Position numbers and translations under genes: made by a program
Notes under the pieces: generated by a model
The model's input: only the letters and a program-made list of their open reading frames with translations
Databases searched by the model: none
What the model was told of the DNA's origin: nothing
Assembly: GCF_008704715.1 (NCBI RefSeq)
Contig: NZ_CP023689.1
Span: 8,742,001-8,806,000 of the forward strand
DNA from: Streptomyces chartreusis
Lineage (GTDB): Bacteria > Actinomycetota > Actinomycetes > Streptomycetales > Streptomycetaceae
Reading direction: 5' to 3'
DNA: 64,000 nucleotides
Part shown: in pieces, positions 54,926 through 63,540 of the stretch
How positions within the stretch are numbered: the stretch's first letter is position 1
Layout: every line of letters begins with the position of its first letter

Positions 54926-57256
54926 ATGACCAGGGCGGACGCGACCACGAAGGAGCCCGCGGACCAGGGCACGAGCGTCGCGACCGGGGGAGCCGCGCTG
55001 GAACTCCTGGTCCACGGCGTCGGCGGCACCACGCCGCAGGAGATGCTCGACGATCCGCGCACCGTGCGGATCACCGGCGACGGCACGGCCGCCGTCTTCC
55101 GCCGCGCCGACGACGTCGACGCCGAGGACCGGCCGGACGACCTGCGGGAACAGCCTGTCCCCGAGGCCTACGTCTGGTGCAACCTCACCTCCGGCAACAG
55201 CGCCCGCGCCCTCTGGCTGTTGCTGCTGCCGTTCATGGTGGTCAACCTCGCCCACTGGATGCGCCCTGCCACCCATGACCGCACGCGGACGGTGCGTCTG
55301 TACGGCCTGCTCGTACGCCTCGCGGGGCTGACGCTGACCGTGCTGCTCGTCGCGGCCGCGTGCGAGGTCGCCCTCGACCTCGCGGCCTGGCAGTGCGCGG
55401 GCACACGCGCGTGCGCCGAGCGGCACAGCTGGCTGGGCTTCCTGTCGCCCACGGTCTCGGACGGCGGCTGGTGGAGCGACCCCGGCCGCAGGCTCGCCCT
55501 CGCGGCCGTGGTGCCCGCCGGGCTGACCGGCCTGCTGTGGTACCTCTCCCGCCGCACCTGGAGCGCGTACGAGTCCCAGCAGCCGATGACCCGCGAGGCC
55601 GAGCCCGACGAGGAGTCCGGCGGCACCTCCCTGGGCCGCCCCGGCTTCTGGTACGGCCGCCGCCTGGTCGCCAGGCTGCGCGCCGCGCACACCGCCGCGG
55701 GACTGCTCACCGTCGCCGCGGCGGTCGCTTCCGCGGCGGCCCGCTTCGACCGCCGCTCCGGCGGCCCCGCACTCCTCGACGCACTCGGCTGGGCCCTGGA
55801 CGCGGCGATCGTCGCCTGTGCGGCCGCCGCGGTCTGGGTGGTCTGCCGCCGCGGCCGCAGCGAGAACCGCCTCGACCGGGAACTCGACGAGCACCTCGTA
55901 CGCCGGCTGCCCCTTGCCGCCCTCGTCCTGCTGGCGCTCGCCCTGGTGTACGCCGGATGGGACCGGCCGGGCTGGACGTCGACCGGCCGCCTCCCGGGCG
56001 ACCCCACCTTCGGCGCCATCGCCTTCTTCCAGGGGCTGCTCGTCATCGCCCTCGCCGTGGTCGCCCACGTCCTGCACCGCACACGGCCCGACCCGCGCGC
56101 TGCGATGCGCGGCCTCGGCGGACCGGCCGTGGCGATGCTGGCCTGCGCCCTCGGCGGAGTCATGTCCGGCGGGGTCGCCCAGCGGGTCGCGGACTGGCTC
56201 GACGGCACCGGCGCGTCCATAGTCGGCCCACCGGTCCTGCTGACCTGGCAGGCGTCCGTGATCCCGCCGCTGCTCGTCCTCCTGCTGCTGCTCTGCGGCG
56301 GGCTCGGCCGGCGGGCCTGGCGGCTGCGCCGCACCGAGCTCGGCAACGTCGAGGTCGACTACGTCGGAGAACCTCGCGACACGGCCCGCACCCGCCGCAT
56401 CGCCACCACACGCGCGATGGCGACGCTCACCGACCGGGCCCCCCTCGTCGTCGCCGTCACCTCCACGGCGACCCTGCTCCTCGGCGCCGGAGCCCTGGTC
56501 GGCGCTCTGACCACGGACAAGACACCGAGCGAGGCCGCGGGCGGCACGTACGCCTTCGTGCACGGAGGCGCCGAGACCGCGCAGGCACTCGGCTCCTGGC
56601 TGATCGGCTTCGGCTTCATACTGTTCGTCACCTGGGGCCGGCGCGCCTACAAGGACGCCTCGGCGCGGCGCACCATCGGCATCCTGTGGGACGTCGGCAC
56701 CTTCTGGCCGCGCGCCGCGCACCCGTTCGCGCCGCCCTGTTACGCCGAGCGGGCGGTGCCCGACCTGACCTGGCGGATGGCGACCTGGACGCGCGCCGGG
56801 GAGGGCCGCCGCCTCGTCATCTCCGGGCACTCCCAGGGCAGCGTGCTCGCGGCCGCCGCGGCCTGGCAGCTCACACCCGCCGACCGCAAACGGGTCGCGC
56901 TCCTGACCTACGGCTCCCCGCTGGAGCGCCTGTACGGCCGCTGGTTCCCGGCCCACTTCGGCCGGGACGCGCTCACCCAGCTGCACGACGAGGTCGACTG
57001 CTGGCGCAACCTGTACCGGCCCACCGACCCCATCGGCGGCCCCGTACGACTGCCCGGCGACTGCGGCCCAGCCGTGGACCGCGAGGCCCTCAAGGACCCG
57101 CTGGCGTACGGCCGTACCCCCGAACACCCGCTGCCGGCGCCCATCCTCGGTCACGGCGACTACCAGGCGGACCCGGCGTTCGCGGAGGAACGGGAACTGC
57201 TGCTGGCCCGGCTCAGGCCGGAGCTGCCGGCCCAGCGACCGCAGGGCGAGGGCTGA
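54926..57256 (+). CDS. Large integral membrane protein with alpha/beta-hydrolase (lipase-like) domain
   Basis: A 776-residue protein. LELLVHGVGGTTPQEMLDDP near the N-terminus resembles the first strand and oxyanion HG of lipases, followed by about ten membrane helices (ALWLLLLPFMVVNLAHW, LLVRLAGLTLTVLLVAAACE, LLVIALAVVAHVL, GGPAVAMLACALGGVM and others) interrupted by charged loops. Near the C-terminus, RRLVISGHSQGSVLAAAAAW is a nucleophile elbow with Ser at about residue 636, and VALLTYGSPLERLYGRWFP follows. The hydrolase fold appears split around the membrane part. ATG 54926 is chosen by homology of memory and a modest GGAA; other starts are in frame. It ends before a terminator. The substrate may be a lipid or cell-wall ester. 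Confidence 0.7.
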   Translation: MTRADATTKEPADQGTSVATGGAALELLVHGVGGTTPQEMLDDPRTVRITGDGTAAVFRRADDVDAEDRPDDLREQPVPEAYVWCNLTSGNSARALWLLLLPFMVVNLAHWMRPATHDRTRTVRLYGLLVRLAGLTLTVLLVAAACEVALDLAAWQCAGTRACAERHSWLGFLSPTVSDGGWWSDPGRRLALAAVVPAGLTGLLWYLSRRTWSAYESQQPMTREAEPDEESGGTSLGRPGFWYGRRLVARLRAAHTAAGLLTVAAAVASAAARFDRRSGGPALLDALGWALDAAIVACAAAAVWVVCRRGRSENRLDRELDEHLVRRLPLAALVLLALALVYAGWDRPGWTSTGRLPGDPTFGAIAFFQGLLVIALAVVAHVLHRTRPDPRAAMRGLGGPAVAMLACALGGVMSGGVAQRVADWLDGTGASIVGPPVLLTWQASVIPPLLVLLLLLCGGLGRRAWRLRRTELGNVEVDYVGEPRDTARTRRIATTRAMATLTDRAPLVVAVTSTATLLLGAGALVGALTTDKTPSEAAGGTYAFVHGGAETAQALGSWLIGFGFILFVTWGRRAYKDASARRTIGILWDVGTFWPRAAHPFAPPCYAERAVPDLTWRMATWTRAGEGRRLVISGHSQGSVLAAAAAWQLTPADRKRVALLTYGSPLERLYGRWFPAHFGRDALTQLHDEVDCWRNLYRPTDPIGGPVRLPGDCGPAVDREALKDPLAYGRTPEHPLPAPILGHGDYQADPAFAEERELLLARLRPELPAQRPQGEG

Positions 57257-57267
57257 GCCGGCCGTGT

Positions 57268-57301
57268 GGCCGCAGGGTGAGGACTGACCCGCCCTGCGGC
57301 C
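57268..57301. terminator. Hairpin between convergent genes
   Basis: GGCCGCAGGG (57268-57277) pairs perfectly with CCCTGCGGCC (57292-57301); outer arms GCCGGCC (57257) and GGCCGGC (57306) extend the stem. It lies between the membrane hydrolase and the beta-helix/AAA genes. Confidence 0.8.
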
Positions 57302-57319
57302 GCTGGGCCGGCGATGTCG

Positions 57320-59761
57320 TCAGGGCAGCTCGGGCAGATCGTCGGAGTACAGCAGCGTCAGGTCGTCCGTGCTGGGCTCCTCCAGCTGGGCGACCCGGCT
57401 CGCGTGCCGTTCCACCATCGCCTCGAAGGTCTGGCGCGCCGTGCGGCCGTTGCCGAACGCGGGGCCCTTGGGGATCGCCGTGAAGTACTTCTGCAGGGCC
57501 TCCGAGAGCCCCGGACCGAGCCGGTACTCGTGCTCCTCGGCCTGCTGCTCCACGATCCGCAGCAGCTCCTCGGGGCCGTAGTCGCTGAAGGTGATGGTCC
57601 GTGAGAAGCGGGACGCGACACCGGGGTTGACCGACAGGAAGCGCTCCATCTCGGCGGTGTAGCCGGCCACGATCACCACGACCGCGTCCCGGTGGTCCTC
57701 CATCAGCTTCACCAGCGTGTCGATGGCCTCCTTGCCGAAGTCCCGGCCCGAGTCCTCCGGCGACAGCGCGTACGCCTCGTCGATGAACAGCACACCGCCG
57801 CGCGCCTTGTCGAAGGCCTCCTGCGTGCGGATCGCGGTGGAACCGATGTGCTCGCCGACCAGGTCGACGCGGGACACCTCCACCAGATGGCCCTTCTCCA
57901 GGACGCCGAGGGAGGCGAGGATCTCGCCGTAGAGGCGGGCGACCGTCGTCTTGCCGGTGCCGGGGGAGCCGGTGAAGACCAGATGGCGCTTGACGGACGC
58001 CGCCTTGAGGCCGGCCTGCTGACGGCGCCGGCCCACCTCGATCATGTCGGTGAGGGCGCGCACCTCGCGCTTGACGCTGTCCAGGCCCACCAGGGCGTCC
58101 AGTTCACCGAGGACGGCCTTGGAGGTCCGCGTCGGCTGCTCCGCCTCGGCGGCGGCGATCAGTGGCTCCTGCTCGGTGGTGCGCTGGCCGGGGATGGCGC
58201 CGAGGAGGCCGGGGGACTGGTTCGCCGTCTGCACGACGGGCTCCGGCGCCGGAGTCGGCTGCCTGAGGCCCGCGCTCTCGTCGCTGGTGCAGTCCTCCAC
58301 GTCCGGGCCCATCCCGGACGCCGCGTCCGGGCCGCCGTCCGCGAACTCGTAACCGCCGCGCGCACACCGCTCCGTACGGCACTTCCGCAGCGTCGTACGG
58401 CAGCCGTCGATCACATGGAAGCCGTAGCCGGCACTGCCCCTGACCCGGCAGTTCAGGAACGTGCCGCGGCCACCCGCGGAGACGTAGAACCCGGCCTCCG
58501 CCGGGGATTCGACCGTGCAGCGCTCGATGGTGGGATCGGCGCCCTTGGTGACGATCACGCCGGTCTGCGTGCCGTCCACCGTGCAGTTGTTGAGGGTGCC
58601 GCCGCTGCCGTGGTCCCGGAACCAGGCGCCGGTCGCCGCGTCCCGGATCCGGCAGTCGTCGAGCTGCGCGGTCGCCCCGTCGCTCACCGACACGGCCGTG
58701 TTGCGCACCTGCGAAAGGTCACTGTCGACGACGTCCGCGCGGGAGCCGCGGTCGAGGACGAACAGCGCGTCCGGCACGTCGTGCACCCGGCACGAGTCCA
58801 GTACGGCGGTCGCGCCGTCGCTGACCCACACGGCCGGGTAGTCGCCCGTGCTGTCGAAGATCTCGCACTGGTTGGCGTCCACGCGCGTGCCCGGATCCCA
58901 CACCGACAGGCCGTTGCGCCCGAACTGACGCACCGTCGTGCGGGTCAGCGTCAGCACGGAGCGGGAGCGCAGGTCGACCGCGTTCTCCGGGATGTCGTGG
59001 ATTCGGCAGTCCGCCAGCGTCAACACCGCGTCGGTGTCGAGGGTGACGCCGTCGGCCGTGGTCCGGTGCACATCGCAGTCGGTGAGATGGGCGGTGGCCC
59101 GGCCGGTGACCTGGACACCAGAGCCCCGGACCTCGTAGACCTCGCAACCGACCGCTTCCAGAGCGGAGTTCTCGCCGGTCGCCGTCAGCCCCGAGCCGGA
59201 GGCATGGTGCACTCGGCAGCGCTCCAGGCGGGGGTGGCCCCCGCCGCGCACGGCGATGCCCGCCTGCCCGGCCGCGACGACCTCGCACTCCTCGAACACA
59301 CCGCCCCCGCCGTCGAGTACGGCGATGCCGATGCCCGCGGGGTTGTCGACGGTGCAGCGCCGCACGGTCGGCCGCGCACCGCCGCGCACCTCGATCCCCG
59401 CCGCGGACCGCGTGACGATCCGAACGTCCGTCAGCTCCGGCGCGCCCTCCTCGACGAGCAGCGCGGGCGCCGCCGCGTCCTGGCCCTCCACGTGCAGGTC
59501 CTGGACCACCGCCGAGGCGCGCACCGTCAGCGGCACACCGTCCACGGGCGCGATGCGCACCGAGCCGGGAGAGCCCTCGGGGCCGCGCAGGGTCACCGCC
59601 CGCTGGATGACGAGGTTCTCCCGGTACGTGCCGGGCGCGACGGTGAGGACGTCACCGTCGGCCGCGGCCTCCAGGGCGGCGGCGAGCGACGCGTACTCAC
59701 CCGTGCGGCGCCGCCACCGCGATGTACCGGTGTGCGTCACCTGGACCGTGCCCTGTGCCAT
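57320..59761 (-). CDS. Beta-helix repeat protein fused to a CbxX/EccA-like AAA+ ATPase
   Basis: An 813-residue cytosolic fusion. Residues about 20-500 form right-handed parallel beta-helix coils, each about 22 residues, such as LLVEEGAPELTDVRIVTRSA, IAVRGGGHPRLERCRVHHAS, VTGRATAHLTDCDVHRTTA, VWVSDGATAVLDSCRVHDVP and FYVSAGGRGTFLNCRVRGSA, with a Cys or Arg at fixed places. After a Pro/Gln linker, residues about 560-813 are an AAA+ module: HLVFTGSPGTGKTTVARLYG (Walker A, about residue 599), GGVLFIDEAYALSPE (Walker B), VVIVAGYTAEMERFLSVNPG (sensor 1) and SRFSRTITFSDY (the Arg finger). The ATPase resembles the rubisco activase CbbX and type VII secretion EccA. ATG 59761 is the start. Function unknown. 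Confidence 0.9.
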   Translation of the reverse strand: MAQGTVQVTHTGTSRWRRRTGEYASLAAALEAAADGDVLTVAPGTYRENLVIQRAVTLRGPEGSPGSVRIAPVDGVPLTVRASAVVQDLHVEGQDAAAPALLVEEGAPELTDVRIVTRSAAGIEVRGGARPTVRRCTVDNPAGIGIAVLDGGGGVFEECEVVAAGQAGIAVRGGGHPRLERCRVHHASGSGLTATGENSALEAVGCEVYEVRGSGVQVTGRATAHLTDCDVHRTTADGVTLDTDAVLTLADCRIHDIPENAVDLRSRSVLTLTRTTVRQFGRNGLSVWDPGTRVDANQCEIFDSTGDYPAVWVSDGATAVLDSCRVHDVPDALFVLDRGSRADVVDSDLSQVRNTAVSVSDGATAQLDDCRIRDAATGAWFRDHGSGGTLNNCTVDGTQTGVIVTKGADPTIERCTVESPAEAGFYVSAGGRGTFLNCRVRGSAGYGFHVIDGCRTTLRKCRTERCARGGYEFADGGPDAASGMGPDVEDCTSDESAGLRQPTPAPEPVVQTANQSPGLLGAIPGQRTTEQEPLIAAAEAEQPTRTSKAVLGELDALVGLDSVKREVRALTDMIEVGRRRQQAGLKAASVKRHLVFTGSPGTGKTTVARLYGEILASLGVLEKGHLVEVSRVDLVGEHIGSTAIRTQEAFDKARGGVLFIDEAYALSPEDSGRDFGKEAIDTLVKLMEDHRDAVVVIVAGYTAEMERFLSVNPGVASRFSRTITFSDYGPEELLRIVEQQAEEHEYRLGPGLSEALQKYFTAIPKGPAFGNGRTARQTFEAMVERHASRVAQLEEPSTDDLTLLYSDDLPELP

Positions 59762-59870
59762 GGCGTTGACGTGCCCCCACCTCGTAGTACGCGGGTTTTG
59801 CTGCCGAAGAGTACGGCCGGTCCACCGTAGCGTGCGCGCGGGCGGTGGGTTGACCAGAGCCGGAAGGCCG

Positions 59871-60476
59871 TCAACTGCCGGTGCCGGTGCGCCCCCAGTC
59901 CGGACCTGCTTTGTCCCAGGCCTGGTCCCAACGGTCGTACCGGAGACGGACCATGCGCCACACGATCAGCCGTCTGACGCCCTCGATGAACCCGGCCGCC
60001 AGCAGGGCCGCGCCGACCCCGGCGATCACGGCGTGCGTCGCCGCCGTCGCGGCGTCCAGCGGGCGGGCCACGGTTCGGCCCTGGCGGTCTGTCCACATCC
60101 GGAAGAGGTCGCCAGGCTCCGGTCTGTCGAGGCTCGTCATCACCCGGCCCTGGTGCAGGGTGCCGTCCGGCGCGGTCCAGTCGGCCAGGACCCGGGTGCG
60201 CTTGTCCCGCCCGGTGGCCGACTCGGGGTCCACGTCCAGCGAGGAGCCGGGCACCCTGCGGACCACCGTCGCCGTCACCAGGTGCCGGGACGCGCGCTGT
60301 TCACGAACGGAACTCTGCAAGGCGCCCTGGGCCAGGCCGCCGACGAAGGAGCCCACCAGGGGCGTCACGACCAGGATCAGCAGCAGGGCCGCGAGGGCGA
60401 CCCAGGCCTCGGCCAGATCGGTCGCCCGACGCAGCGGATTGTGCCGCCAACGCCAGAGTCCGCTGATCGCCCGCAT
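59871..60476 (-). CDS. Rv1733c-like two-helix membrane protein
   Basis: A 201-residue protein with helices at about residues 25-47 (WVALAALLLILVVTPLVGSFVGG) and 150-168 (HAVIAGVGAALLAAGFIEGV), and an extracellular domain between them containing VTATVVRRVPG, RVLADWTAPDGTLHQGRVM and LFRMWTDRQGRTV. This layout is that of the Rv1733c group. It is short and alone between the AAA and MOSC genes. Function unknown. Confidence 0.75.
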   Translation of the reverse strand: MRAISGLWRWRHNPLRRATDLAEAWVALAALLLILVVTPLVGSFVGGLAQGALQSSVREQRASRHLVTATVVRRVPGSSLDVDPESATGRDKRTRVLADWTAPDGTLHQGRVMTSLDRPEPGDLFRMWTDRQGRTVARPLDAATAATHAVIAGVGAALLAAGFIEGVRRLIVWRMVRLRYDRWDQAWDKAGPDWGRTGTGS

Positions 60477-60655
60477 CGCCGGCCACCCCCTTCCCGCCTC
60501 CGTGATAACCCGTGGCGGAGCCGTTCACCCGGGGGCCCCGCCGAAGAGAGAGCGAAATCACCTGAGTCGGGCCCTCTCAGGAAGTTCTCACAAAAGGCCC
60601 AACGCACGGACCCCGGGCCGTGGTTCCCGCCCGGCCCACGCTGCGGGGATCTTCC

Positions 60656-61483
60656 TCAATCGAGGAGGGTGACGGTATCGCCGACCCGGATCGTGCCGCG
60701 GTTCAGGGGCACCAGATTCTGGCCGAACACCAGCTTGCCGCCGATGCGGCGATGTCTGCCCAGGGTGAGCAAGGGCTCCTTGCCGCGCTCGGCGGTGCCC
60801 TGGTCGGTCGTCGTCACGACGCAGCGCCCGCACATCTTGGGCACGCGGAAGGCGACCTCGCCGATGGAGATGCGCGACCAGTCGTCCTCGGCCCAGGCTG
60901 CGGTGCCCGACACGACGACGTTCGGCCGGAAACGGTTCATGGGCAGCGGGCCCTCGTGCGCGTGGTCACCCTGCGCGATCAGGGAATTGAGGGCGTCGAG
61001 CGAGGCCGTCGAGGTGAGCAGCAGGGGATAGCCGTCGGCGAAGCTGACCGTCTCGCCCGGCAGGGCGTACTCCGGGTCTACGGGCCGGCACGTGCCGGGA
61101 TCGGGCATGTGGACCAGGCGCACATCGGCGCCGAGATAGGTGCTGCACCAGGCATGCGCGGCGTCGTCCTCGGCGAGGACCGCCTCGACCTTGTCGCGGA
61201 AGATCTCCACCGGAACGGTGCCGACCGTGCTCGGCACGGGCACGCTCAGCGGCTCCATGCCGGGCGCGCTCAGCAGAACGCCGCCGCCGGGCAGCAGCTC
61301 GGCGACGGCCAGCGCCAGCCGCGGTTGCTGGCGCTGCGTAACGACCTTCCCCCCGACGTCGATCAGCATCCAGCGTCGATCTCCGGCCGGCCCCCAGGGC
61401 TCCACGACGGCTTCCCGGAGCGCTGTGCCCCGGAACGCCTTGACCGGATGAACGTGAACCGACTGCAGCTGTGCGTGCCCCAT
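60656..61483 (-). CDS. MOSC-domain protein
   Basis: A 275-residue protein with an N-terminal beta-barrel (LQSVHVHPVKAFRGTALREA, WGPAGDRRWMLIDVGGKVVTQ) and a C-terminal MOSC domain: NRFRPNVVVSGTAAWAEDDW, GEVAFRVPKMCGRCVVTTTD, then LGRHRRIGGKLVFGQNLVP. The conserved Cys of CGRC in this fold binds sulfur carried by molybdenum cofactor. It may be a molybdenum-dependent reductase related to mARC/YcbX. ATG 61483 is the start. Confidence 0.88.
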   Translation of the reverse strand: MGHAQLQSVHVHPVKAFRGTALREAVVEPWGPAGDRRWMLIDVGGKVVTQRQQPRLALAVAELLPGGGVLLSAPGMEPLSVPVPSTVGTVPVEIFRDKVEAVLAEDDAAHAWCSTYLGADVRLVHMPDPGTCRPVDPEYALPGETVSFADGYPLLLTSTASLDALNSLIAQGDHAHEGPLPMNRFRPNVVVSGTAAWAEDDWSRISIGEVAFRVPKMCGRCVVTTTDQGTAERGKEPLLTLGRHRRIGGKLVFGQNLVPLNRGTIRVGDTVTLLD

Positions 61484-61528
61484 GGAGCCATCGTGCCAGG
61501 TGGCACCGACAGCCCCGTGGGAGACGGA

Positions 61529-61963
61529 TCAGTAGCCGCGGTACTGCTGGTTGTTGTACGGGTCCTGATAGGGAGCCGCGGCGGGACGCGGAGCCGCGGG
61601 GCGCATCGCCTCGTAGCCCATGCCACCGGGGGCCACCGGCCGAGGCTGCTGAGCCTGCTGCGGACCCGGGTAGCCGCGCGGGGCCGCCTGCTGCGGGATG
61701 TAGGCCGCGGGCGCCTGCTGGAGCGGAGCCGGCTGCTGCGCCTGCGGATAACCGTAGGAGGGCTGGGACGGTGCCGCCGGGAGGGCGGGCAGTGCCGACG
61801 GCAGGGCAGGCAGGTTGCTGCCCGGCATGTCGTACGCGGCGGGGACCCGGATCGGGGCGATCTGCGGGGTGCCCCGCTCGGCGACGAGCCTGTCGTAGAT
61901 CGGGGTGTCCGGGAAGGAGGCGGAGTAGTAGCCGCCGCCATAGGTGGAGCGGGGGGAGGTCAT
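61529..61963 (-). CDS. DUF6643 family Gln/Pro-rich protein
   Basis: A 144-residue low-complexity protein. It begins STYGGGYYSASFPDTPIYDR with LVAERGTPQIAPIRVPAAYD, the conserved head I associate with DUF6643, then alternates Pro/Ala/Gln/Tyr (PQAQQPAPLQQAPAAYIPQQ) to the end PYNNQQYRGY. It has no signal peptide and is presumably disordered. Translation appears leaderless: TACCTT on the minus strand (61976-61971) ends seven bases before ATG 61963. Function unknown. Confidence 0.75.
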   Translation of the reverse strand: MTSPRSTYGGGYYSASFPDTPIYDRLVAERGTPQIAPIRVPAAYDMPGSNLPALPSALPALPAAPSQPSYGYPQAQQPAPLQQAPAAYIPQQAAPRGYPGPQQAQQPRPVAPGGMGYEAMRPAAPRPAAAPYQDPYNNQQYRGY

Positions 61964-61970
61964 GGCACAT

Positions 61971-61976
61971 AAGGTA
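61971..61976 (-). promoter_or_regulatory. -10 element for a leaderless DUF6643 transcript
   Basis: TACCTT on the minus strand lies seven bases before the ATG, without a ribosome site between. Confidence 0.45.
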
Positions 61977-62256
61977 AGCCCACGATGTGCTGGTTGGGGA
62001 GACCGATAAGAGGGTTGTTTTACGTGTCCGCTGTGACGCCGGATCCCCAATGCGAGCGAACTTGGCAAAAAGGGACGCCAATCCGCGCTCGGATCGTGTA
62101 AATGCCGAGTTCCGGGCGGGTTACCGGGGGTTGACCACGGGTGTTTGCACGCCCCTCGTGGGACTTCGATGTCGCGCGGAATAGGTTGACCGTGTACAAG
62201 AACCCAATGAGCTGCCGGGACATGCCTGGCGCCGTGAGCCGGTGATGGGGGCGGAC

Positions 62257-63540
62257 ATGTCAATGTCGAAGGGATCGAATGTTCCGGTGCCGACGACGGC
62301 ACTGCGGGTCGAATTGGGCTGGGGCTCCGGTCCCGGAGTACCCGACGCGGACGCCTCGGCGCTGTTGCTCGTCGGCGGAAAGGTCCGCTCCGACGCCGAC
62401 TTCATCTTCTACAACCAGCCCGCGCACTCCTCCGGCGCCGTCCGGCACGAGGGCAAGAGGGACGCCGGCGGGCAGGTGACCGACAGCATCCACGTCGACC
62501 TCGCGCGCGTGGAGCCCGCCATCGAGACCGTCATCCTCGCCGCCTCCGCGGACGGCGGCTCGTTCGGCCGGGTGCCCGGCCTCTACATCGAGGTCAAGGA
62601 CGCGGCCCAGGGGACCGTCGTCGCCCGCTTCGACAGCACCGGCGCCGACGTCGAAACCGCTTTCGTGCTCGGCGAGTTCTACCGCCGCCAGGGCGCCTGG
62701 AAGTTCCGCGCCGTCGGCCAGGGCTACAGCAGCGGCCTGGAGGGCCTGGCCACCGACTACGGCATCACGGTCGACGAACCCCAGCAGGCGGCACCCACGG
62801 CGGCGCCGGCCGCACCGCCGGTCGCCCCACCGGCCCCCACGATGGCCCCGCCTCCGCCCGCCATGCCGCCGGTGGCCCCGCCCGCGCCCCAGGGGGCGCC
62901 GGTCAGCCTGAGCAAGGTCACGCTCACCAAGGCGGCCCCCGCGGTCTCGCTGACCAAGCAGGGCGGCACCTCGGGCGCCATGCGCGTGAACCTCAACTGG
63001 CAGGTGCGCAAGCAGTTCTCGGGCTGGGCGAGCAAGCTGGGCCGCCCCGTCGCCATGCACAACGACCTCGACCTCGACCTGTGCGCCCTGTACGAGCTGA
63101 CCGACGGCAGCAAGGGCGTGATCCAGTCCCTCGGCAACGCCTACGGTGCCCTGCACCAGCCCCCGTACATCCACCTGGACGGTGACGACCGCACCGGTGC
63201 CGTGGCCAGCGGTGAGAACCTCACCGTCAACCTCGACCAGCAGCGCGCCTTCCGCCGCATCCTGGTCTTCGTGACCATCTACCAGGGCGCGCGCTCCTTC
63301 GCCGACCTGCACGCCACGGTCACCCTCACACCGCAGCACGGCGCTCCGATCGACTTCTCCCTGGACGAGTGCACGGTCCCGTCCACGGTGTGCGCCCTCG
63401 CCCTGATCACCAACACGGGCAACGACCTGATCGTCCAGCGCGAGGCCCGCTACCTGGTCCCCGAGCGCGGCGTCAGCCCGCAGCGCACCGTCGACTACGC
63501 CTACGGCTGGGGCATGAACTGGACCCCCGGCCGCAAGTAG
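62257..63540 (+). CDS. Two-domain TerD family protein
   Basis: A 427-residue cytosolic protein. The first TerD domain (about residues 10-180) has the pattern LRVELGWGSGPGVPDADASALLL, DFIFYNQPAHSSGAVRHEG and EVKDAAQGTVVARFDSTGAD, with GEFYRRQGAWKFRAVGQGY at its end. A Pro/Ala linker (about 185-225) leads to a second TerD-like domain: VSLTKQGGTSGAMRVNLNW, HNDLDLDLCALYELTDGSKG, PPYIHLDGDDRTGAVASGENL and RILVFVTIYQGARSFADLHA. These domains bind calcium through Asp-rich loops such as DLDLDL and DGDDRT. TerD proteins take part in tellurite and stress responses. ATG 62257 has GGGGGCGG; GTG 62242, ATG 62245 and ATG 62263 are in frame. Confidence 0.85.
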   Translation: MSMSKGSNVPVPTTALRVELGWGSGPGVPDADASALLLVGGKVRSDADFIFYNQPAHSSGAVRHEGKRDAGGQVTDSIHVDLARVEPAIETVILAASADGGSFGRVPGLYIEVKDAAQGTVVARFDSTGADVETAFVLGEFYRRQGAWKFRAVGQGYSSGLEGLATDYGITVDEPQQAAPTAAPAAPPVAPPAPTMAPPPPAMPPVAPPAPQGAPVSLSKVTLTKAAPAVSLTKQGGTSGAMRVNLNWQVRKQFSGWASKLGRPVAMHNDLDLDLCALYELTDGSKGVIQSLGNAYGALHQPPYIHLDGDDRTGAVASGENLTVNLDQQRAFRRILVFVTIYQGARSFADLHATVTLTPQHGAPIDFSLDECTVPSTVCALALITNTGNDLIVQREARYLVPERGVSPQRTVDYAYGWGMNWTPGRK

